From contig MKVH01000024.1 of the NCBI GenBank assembly GCA_001899175.1, forward strand, positions 186,001 to 250,000: a stretch of 64,000 nucleotides of DNA, in the 5' to 3' direction. Shown here in pieces: positions 51,875 to 64,000 of this stretch. Below the pieces are notes generated by a model that was not told the DNA's origin, did not search any database, and saw only the letters and a list, made by a program, of their open reading frames with translations. This stretch comes from Candidatus Kapaibacterium thiocyanatum. GTDB lineage: Bacteria > Bacteroidota > Ignavibacteria > Kapaibacteriales > Kapaibacteriaceae. Positions within the stretch are counted from its first letter, which is position 1, and every line of letters starts with the position of its first letter. The position numbers and the translations under genes were made by a program.

Positions 51875-53080
51875 ATGCGACACTACCTCTCTCTGTGCGC
51901 CCTCGTGGCCGTAAGTACCGGATATGCGCTCCGCGGAGCGACGCTGCCCGACGAAACCCCTCCACTCAGGAAGATCACCGTCATTTCGTCCAACAACCGC
52001 GTCATCGACGAGCGGTATCGCATCCTTTCCCTGACGTCGAGCCCCCGTACTCCCGAACTGAAGCGGCTGAGAGAATTCATCGCATCGAAGGTCGATCTCG
52101 TGCGGATGCGCGATCCCGATCTGTTCATCGCGGCCATGGACTGGGTCCATCGTCAGTGGGTCCATGACGGCCGCCGTTCCCCCTCGCTCGACATGTCGAG
52201 CGTGGAGATACTCCAGTCGGCGGGCAAGGGCATGCGCTACAACTGCGAGGGATATGCAAGGGTCCTCGTCGACGTCCTCGCTTCCTTCGGGCACGTGGCA
52301 CGTATCCAGCAACTGCGCACGGTGGACGTCGCCTACGGCGCGCCTGGGCGCGGACATGTCGTGGTCGAGGCATGGTCGAACACGCTGGACAAATGGATCT
52401 ATCTCGATCCACAGATGAACGTCTTCATGCGCCAGGACAGTACGTATCTGAATGCGCTGGAAGGACTGAATGCATTGAAGATGTCCGCAGAGCGTGGTGC
52501 ATCGGTGTTGCGCCTTCCTGCGACGGGGGTGCGGAACGCGCAGACGGATGTCGAACGCTATCTGCACGACTACGAAGCATTCGTGCGATCATTCAACGGC
52601 TCGTTGACGATCGTGGTGAACAAGGACGGAAAGTCCCGCCTGCTCGCCCTCCTCATGGATTCACGGGACCAGTATCTCACCTTCCAGGGGCTTCCCGCGG
52701 ACGGTACGACCTTCACGGACGATACCCGGGACATCTACATGCCGGTGAATCATACGGCTCTCACGTACTACTTCGACAAGCCTGCACCGTTCGACTCCGT
52801 GATGCAGCGCTATCCGATACGGACGAAGGACGACTACGTCCGTGCGATGCCGAGGTTCGCCGCCGAACCTTCCTTCCAGGTCGAGCTCGAACACGGTATG
52901 CCGTGGTTCGATCATTTCGAGGTGACGTTCGACGATGCGACGTGGCGCAAGGTCAAGGGGGCCGCGCTGCCGTGGGAATTGCGGGACGGTCTGCATTCCA
53001 TCGGAGTACGTGCGGTGAACGTCATGGGCGTCAGTGGCCCACCCGTCGCGATGCGTATTTCCTATGGCGTGGAGCGCTAG
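51875..53080 (+). CDS. Exported transglutaminase-like protein
   Basis: A 401-residue protein from MRHYLSLCALVAVSTGYALR, a signal-like start. The transglutaminase core carries the triad C124 (RYNCEGYARVL), H161 (GRGHVVVEAW) and D178 (WIYLDPQMN). The C-terminal half (about 230-401) is a beta-rich domain with FDHFEVTFDD. Members of this clan act as proteases or cross-linking enzymes at the envelope; the actual reaction is unknown. It overlaps the convergent subtilase gene by four bases. Confidence 0.8.
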   Translation: MRHYLSLCALVAVSTGYALRGATLPDETPPLRKITVISSNNRVIDERYRILSLTSSPRTPELKRLREFIASKVDLVRMRDPDLFIAAMDWVHRQWVHDGRRSPSLDMSSVEILQSAGKGMRYNCEGYARVLVDVLASFGHVARIQQLRTVDVAYGAPGRGHVVVEAWSNTLDKWIYLDPQMNVFMRQDSTYLNALEGLNALKMSAERGASVLRLPATGVRNAQTDVERYLHDYEAFVRSFNGSLTIVVNKDGKSRLLALLMDSRDQYLTFQGLPADGTTFTDDTRDIYMPVNHTALTYYFDKPAPFDSVMQRYPIRTKDDYVRAMPRFAAEPSFQVELEHGMPWFDHFEVTFDDATWRKVKGAALPWELRDGLHSIGVRAVNVMGVSGPPVAMRISYGVER

Positions 53081-54258
53081 TCGCGCGATCTGACGGCACG
53101 CAGCGCTTCGGCTTGCTGCAGGACGCCGTACCCCTGACGGATCGTGGGCTGGTCGGGCAGTAGTGCCGCCGTCGATGCAAGGATGTCCTTGACGTCGCCG
53201 GGGCGCAGGGAGGGATCGATGGACAGCATCTGTGCGACGACGCTGGTGACGATCGGCGCGGCGAAGCTCGTACCGTCCACCATTTTATAGAACGGTGTAG
53301 CGATGAGCTCGGAGTGGAGGCGTTCCGCGATCCGCTGCCGTATCGTCATGACGTCTCTCGACGTCCACACGGCCACGGGGATTTTCGTATATGGGAGTAG
53401 CCGAGGGGCGCATGCCAGGAGCATGTCGTCGTCCATCGCGTCGAGAGCGCAGAGTGCGGCAGCTTCGCGGTGAACGGTCGTATCGGGCAGGATCGGTCCG
53501 GGCAGCCATATGGCGGGTGCAATCAGTTCGGGCTTCTGTATGCCCGTGTCGGTGATGCCGAACGTCGAATGATAGAGTTCGCCATCGTCCGTACGCAGTG
53601 TGTTCTTGTCGTTCAGTCCACCGATGGTGAGCGCTCCGGGTGCGGCGGCAGGAGGACGGATCGGGGCATAGGGATTGTTTCCCGCTGCAGCGACGACGAC
53701 GATCCCCTCGGCTACCAGTTCCTCGACATGGCGGTTGACCGGATGGTCGATCGAATGGTCGAGCTCGTCGGCATAGACCGACATGTTCACGACGCGGATA
53801 TCGTAGGTCTCCGCCTTGTCGGCGATCCATTGCAAGGCGCGTACGATCACGTCCGTCGTGATATGTCCCGTCTCGTCCATCGTCCGTATCAGCACGAGGG
53901 ACGCATCGGGAGCCAGCGAGCGGAACTTGCCCTGCGAGAGATGGCCATTGCCGGCGGCCGTGCATGCCGTCATCGTACCGTGCCAGTGCCGCGGCGTAGC
54001 CGTCATACCCGGTAGATCGTGTTCGATGTCGTCGACCGCGTCGTAGTACTTCAGGATGCGGTTCTCGGGAAGCATGAGGTCGGGATGCTGGACGAAGTCC
54101 GAATCCACCATCGCGATGCAGATACCTGCGCCTGTGGATGATACATCGGCCTTCATACGGACGGGCAGGGAGAGGACAGGGCTGACGGACGGTTGACGCC
54201 ATATCGAGGCGCGGTCCAGGCCGGATTCGTATGCGCTCATGACGGGAAGGTAGGGCAT
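53077..54258 (-). CDS. Subtilisin-like serine protease (S8)
   Basis: A 393-residue protein with the complete triad: D52 (CIAMVDSDF), H93 (RHWHGTMTA) and S331 (DGTSFAAP), plus oxyanion N194 (AAGNN). No signal peptide is seen, so it may be cytoplasmic or exported by another route. The start at 54258 (MPYLPVMSAY) is chosen because a TAGTTTTG box ends 4 bases upstream, the same leaderless spacing seen for other genes here; ATG 54240 is the alternative. Substrate unknown. Confidence 0.85.
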   Translation of the reverse strand: MPYLPVMSAYESGLDRASIWRQPSVSPVLSLPVRMKADVSSTGAGICIAMVDSDFVQHPDLMLPENRILKYYDAVDDIEHDLPGMTATPRHWHGTMTACTAAGNGHLSQGKFRSLAPDASLVLIRTMDETGHITTDVIVRALQWIADKAETYDIRVVNMSVYADELDHSIDHPVNRHVEELVAEGIVVVAAAGNNPYAPIRPPAAAPGALTIGGLNDKNTLRTDDGELYHSTFGITDTGIQKPELIAPAIWLPGPILPDTTVHREAAALCALDAMDDDMLLACAPRLLPYTKIPVAVWTSRDVMTIRQRIAERLHSELIATPFYKMVDGTSFAAPIVTSVVAQMLSIDPSLRPGDVKDILASTAALLPDQPTIRQGYGVLQQAEALRAVRSRD

Positions 54259-54262
54259 GACA

Positions 54263-54270
54263 CAAAACTA
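54263..54270 (-). promoter_or_regulatory. -7 promoter box (TAGTTTTG) of the subtilase gene
   Basis: Exact TAnnTTTG on the minus strand, 4 bases before ATG 54258. Confidence 0.5.
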
Positions 54271-54297
54271 CGGCTATGGTGCGGTGTTCTATCCACG

Positions 54298-54305
54298 TAT
54301 TTTTG
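54298..54305 (+). promoter_or_regulatory. -7 promoter box (TATTTTTG) of the DUF3078 gene
   Basis: Exact TAnnTTTG, 35 bases before the ATG at 54341; GGAGGA lies between, so this mRNA has a leader. Confidence 0.55.
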
Positions 54306-54340
54306 CGGCCAGTTATCCCAATATGTTCGGAGGAACAGCG

Positions 54341-55285
54341 ATGATGCGATGGTATACCTTGATGTTCGTGGCACTGGTGGTGGTGTCCGGCGCGGCTGCA
54401 CAGGTGGACAGCAAGAAGGTATCGGACGACTTGCAGAAGATCGAAGCCATGAAGGCCGACTCGCTTCCGTGGAAGCTGAAGTTCTCCATCGGTGGAGGTA
54501 TCACGAGCGTCATGCTCAACAACTGGTCCGGCGGGGGCGAGAATACCGTGACCCTCAAGGGGCTGTTCCTCGGATCGGCCGACTACATCGACGATCGGTT
54601 CTCGTGGGACAACGACCTCGATCTCGGCTACGGTATCACGAAGCTCGGCACGGAATCCTTCCGCAAGAACGACGACCGTATCATCTTCACCTCGAAGGCT
54701 TCTCTGAAGCAGACGGACGTCATGCGCTATACGGCCTTCCTCGACTTCCGTACCCAGTTCTATCAAGGTCTGAACTACGACAAGCACGACCCCGTCGACA
54801 CGACGAAGTTCCTCAAGATCTCGAATCTCTTCGCTCCGGCCTATCTCACCGGTGCCCTCGGTCTTGAGTGGACACCCATCAAGGAATTCAAGATGCTGGT
54901 GTCGCCGCTTTCCTCAAGGACGATCTTCGTTCTCGACGACGATCTCGCGCGTCAAGGGGCGTATGGGGTCGATAGCGGAGCGCACATCAAGACCGACATC
55001 GGCGGTCTCATCAACATGAATCTCGACTGGATCGTTTTCGAGAACGTGACGTGGAAGTCGCGGTTCAATGCCTTCTGCCGCTATAACGCACCGGACCTCT
55101 GGATACTGACGGTCGAGAACGCGATCCTCATGAAGGTCAACAGCTTCCTCAGCGTCGGCTTCATGACGGACATTTTCTACGACGATCGCGTTCCCGTCGT
55201 ACGGGACAACGGCACGACCGGCCCTGCGACGCAGGTGCGGAACCAGTTGATCGTGACCATCCAGTACTCCTTGCAGAATTTCTGA
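54341..55285 (+). CDS. DUF3078 outer-membrane barrel protein
   Basis: A 314-residue protein starting at MMRWYTLMFV behind GGAGGAACAGCG. The signal peptide ends at AAAQ. The mature start (WKLKFSIGGGITSVMLNNWSGGGENT) with NWSGGG and repeated strands ending in YSLQNF is typical of DUF3078, a Bacteroidota family of predicted outer-membrane barrels. Role unknown. A bidirectional terminator follows. Confidence 0.85.
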   Translation: MMRWYTLMFVALVVVSGAAAQVDSKKVSDDLQKIEAMKADSLPWKLKFSIGGGITSVMLNNWSGGGENTVTLKGLFLGSADYIDDRFSWDNDLDLGYGITKLGTESFRKNDDRIIFTSKASLKQTDVMRYTAFLDFRTQFYQGLNYDKHDPVDTTKFLKISNLFAPAYLTGALGLEWTPIKEFKMLVSPLSSRTIFVLDDDLARQGAYGVDSGAHIKTDIGGLINMNLDWIVFENVTWKSRFNAFCRYNAPDLWILTVENAILMKVNSFLSVGFMTDIFYDDRVPVVRDNGTTGPATQVRNQLIVTIQYSLQNF

Positions 55286-55327
55286 TCTTCCGCTCCTGCC
55301 CGTGACGACGTCCTTGCCGAAAACCAC

Positions 55328-55353
55328 GAAGGCCCTTCATGTGAAGGGCCTTC
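55328..55353. terminator. Bidirectional terminator between the DUF3078 gene and ligA
   Basis: A perfect 12-bp stem (55328-55339 with 55342-55353) with a 2-base gap as loop tip sits 43 bases after the plus-strand stop and 54 bases beyond the ligA stop. T-rich bases follow on the plus strand. Confidence 0.82.
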
Positions 55354-55406
55354 TTCGTATCGGATCGATATCGCCCCAAGGATGGGGCAGGTGTGGACGT
55401 CCGCGC

Positions 55407-62442
<7,036 letters not shown>

Positions 62443-62449
62443 GACTCTC

Positions 62450-62935
62450 ATGTTCACCGTAACGGATACGGCAGGTCTTTCGGTCGAGGCCCGGTATGCC
62501 GCACTGCACGAAGGTCTCGGCCATCTCGTCGATGGCGAGCCTTCGCTCATCGCCAATCTCGCCAATGCATCGTCCCTGATCTTTCATACGCTGCCCGACC
62601 TCAACTGGGCAGGCTTCTATCTGTTCGATGGCGACGAGCTCGTCCTCGGTCCGTTCCAGGGCAAGCCGGCCTGCATCCGCATCGGCATCGGACGTGGTGT
62701 ATGCGGGACAGCAGCGGCGGAGCGTCGCACCATCGTCGTACCGGACGTGCATGAATTCCCGGGTCACATCGCCTGCGATGCGGCATCCCGCAGCGAAGTC
62801 GTCGTGCCGATGGTGAAGGACGGCAGTCTCATCGGTGTGCTCGATCTCGACAGTCCGTTGCCCGGACGCTTCACCGAAGAGGATGGAAGGGGATTGGAAG
62901 AGGTGGTGGAAATCATACTCGATCAACTGCCGTGA
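62450..62935 (+). CDS. msrC: Free methionine-(R)-sulfoxide reductase (GAF domain)
   Basis: A 161-residue GAF protein starting at MFTVTDTAGL, 7 bases after the protease stop. GPFQGKPACIRIGIGRGVCG, VPDVHEFPGHIACDAASRSE and then VPMVKDGSLIGVLDLDSP carry the three conserved cysteines (CIR, VCG, ACD) of fRMsr. It reduces free Met-R-sulfoxide, protecting the cell from oxidation. Length and motifs match the family closely. Confidence 0.92.
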   Translation: MFTVTDTAGLSVEARYAALHEGLGHLVDGEPSLIANLANASSLIFHTLPDLNWAGFYLFDGDELVLGPFQGKPACIRIGIGRGVCGTAAAERRTIVVPDVHEFPGHIACDAASRSEVVVPMVKDGSLIGVLDLDSPLPGRFTEEDGRGLEEVVEIILDQLP

Positions 62936-63143
62936 TCAGTGCCGGAACGAATGGTCGTGCGTTCGTCGAGAAGATGATATGGTTGATGGAGGATGATAGG
63001 TGATATCGTAACAAAGAGTAGTATTCGGTCCGGGTACGGTATAAGTTGGCACCAGATAAATCGCGCAATGTGTAGTGCCGTGCGGTTTACATGTATGTAG
63101 TTGTTGGCTGTAGTCGGCCGATTCACGTTATTCTGGGGGTACT

Positions 63144-63620
63144 ATGACGACCTTGTTTTGTCGTATCTCGCTTGCCATCATCTTGATAGTGATGGGAATG
63201 TCGTCGGCCTCGGCCGATATTCTGAAGATCTGGATCTATCGCTGTACCGATGGTGGGTGCAACCGATTGTGGGTAGCTGCCGGTGGAGGCGAGACTGGCG
63301 CCGAATCATGCGAAGAGGTTGGTAGTACTTGTTATATCGTCATTCAACAAGGTCTCCATTCCGCGAATGGGAGCCAGATCATTCCGCTCGGTCTCGTCGT
63401 GAATGGCAGGATCGACGGACTGGAAGCTCGCAATACTATTACATCCGAAGTCGATCCGTCGATACCGATGGGCGGATTCACGTTCATGTCGGGCGAAGCG
63501 ATGGTTCGAATCGTCGAATACACTAGCCAGCCACAGTATGTCGGTGCAACCATCAGTATGTCCGGTGTCACGTTGGCTCCAGACGGAAGCTTTACCATCA
63601 CGTTCCCGTACATTCCATAG
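63144..63620 (+). CDS. Small secreted protein with C-x3-GSTC motif (first of a tandem pair)
   Basis: A 158-residue protein. CRISLAIILIVMGMSSASA is a clear signal peptide. The mature part has a short cysteine cluster (YRCTDGGC) and SCEEVGSTCYIVI, followed by beta-rich sequence to FTITFPYIP. The next gene carries the same C-x3-GSTC-x-I/L-x-I element, so the two are probably paralogues. No known family. The AT content is higher than that of the neighbours upstream. Confidence 0.62.
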   Translation: MTTLFCRISLAIILIVMGMSSASADILKIWIYRCTDGGCNRLWVAAGGGETGAESCEEVGSTCYIVIQQGLHSANGSQIIPLGLVVNGRIDGLEARNTITSEVDPSIPMGGFTFMSGEAMVRIVEYTSQPQYVGATISMSGVTLAPDGSFTITFPYIP

Positions 63621-63628
63621 AGGGCATC

Positions 63629-64000
63629 ATGAAGAACATTATGGTACTTGCCGTGACTCTGCTTGTAACGCTCTGTCACGTAAGGGCTGACTTTCTCAGA
63701 ACGGAATACAAGAAGGTATCTTCTGGTGGTACAAGGACTTGGGCGGGAGATGTTACTCCTGGTAATCCATGTCCGCATGAAGGTTCGACATGTCAGCTTA
63801 CAATCACACCTGATGAAGCTGGTGTCATCGGAGAAATCGTTGCGGCTCCAGGCGGAGGATGGTTAGTCACAGTTGACGTGCCTACCCTCAACTTCAGTCC
63901 GGTCGGTTTCTGGTATCCGATCTCATTGCTTGCATTTCCGGGATTCATGTTCGGACCAGGTGAGTATCAACTTCGAATTGTGGACTGGCCCGGGAATCCC
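63629..64000 (+). CDS. Small secreted protein with C-x3-GSTC motif, 3' partial
   Basis: The ATG at 63629 opens 124 codons without a stop to the end of the window, so the gene is cut. The start MKNIMVLAVTLLVTLCHVRA is a signal peptide. The mature part reads ADFLRTEYKKVSSGGTRTWA and contains NPCPHEGSTCQLTI, matching SCEEVGSTCYIVI of the previous gene 8 bases upstream. Later it turns hydrophobic and proline-rich (FSPVGFWYPISLLAFPGFMF). Likely a tandem duplicate of the preceding gene. Function unknown. Confidence 0.6.
   Translation, partial: MKNIMVLAVTLLVTLCHVRADFLRTEYKKVSSGGTRTWAGDVTPGNPCPHEGSTCQLTITPDEAGVIGEIVAAPGGGWLVTVDVPTLNFSPVGFWYPISLLAFPGFMFGPGEYQLRIVDWPGNP

Overview
The window looks like chromosome from a Bacteroidota/Chlorobiota-type bacterium, possibly a Kapaibacterium-like lineage. 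GC content is moderately high, and genes are densely packed on both strands. The phylum call rests on several things seen here: a TonB-dependent receptor operon, a secreted protease ending in a type IX secretion sorting domain, DUF3078 and BshC proteins, a meso-diaminopimelate-type MurE, and repeated promoter boxes of the Bacteroidota form TAnnTTTG (or TAnnTTCG). Several of these boxes lie only 3-7 bases from a start codon, which suggests leaderless mRNAs. The species-level guess is inference.

Layout. 1-2454: the 3' part of an error-prone DNA polymerase (DnaE2/ImuC type) and a propeller lipoprotein. 2714-5251: a small island in which an XRE/pentapeptide-repeat regulator and an AT-rich HEPN-domain gene each sit behind a near-identical 156-bp upstream block carrying a perfect palindrome. 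5331-7816: tRNA-Arg(CCG), rsmB and an oxidoreductase. 7914-11302: a compact three-gene TonB receptor operon with its own promoter and terminator. 11316-13873: an exonuclease/GIY-YIG repair nuclease fusion and a PHP phosphatase. 13885-16936: a Fic protein, a TolB-like propeller and a beta-barrel protein. 16992-24215: central metabolism (malic enzyme, PhoD-like phosphatase, AMP nucleosidase, dihydroorotate dehydrogenase-like protein, CoA-type Nudix hydrolase, phosphoglucose/phosphomannose isomerase). 24291-27305: a small conserved protein, bS21, MurE and TerC.

27529-31615 is the most unusual part. It is a 4,062-bp unit bounded by exact 25-bp direct repeats. It holds frameshifted Mu-like head genes (a DUF935 portal and a morphogenesis-like gene), two secreted-protein genes and small phage-like ORFs. 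A plus-strand ORF begins just inside the right repeat and continues in frame from the left repeat, so joining the repeats restores a 103-residue ORF. The restored circle has one divergent start region and two arms that converge on a hairpin. This fits an integrated, decayed circular element, although an assembly join cannot be excluded.

31792-46653: aldehyde dehydrogenase, acetyltransferase, a giant alpha-2-macroglobulin lipoprotein, a DUF389 membrane protein, a gene broken by one amber codon, a CNNM/CBS membrane protein, an LEA-type lipoprotein, a response regulator and BshC (bacillithiol synthesis). 46650-64000: a double amidohydrolase, an LTA-synthase-like sulfatase, a transglutaminase-like protein, a subtilase, a DUF3078 barrel, LigA, a large T9SS-targeted metalloprotease, a free-methionine-sulfoxide reductase, and two tandem secreted proteins sharing a C-x3-GSTC motif. 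The last of these runs off the window.

Many genes serve the cell envelope or redox and repair functions. The parts most likely to be new biology are the HEPN/XRE island and the 4-kb element.
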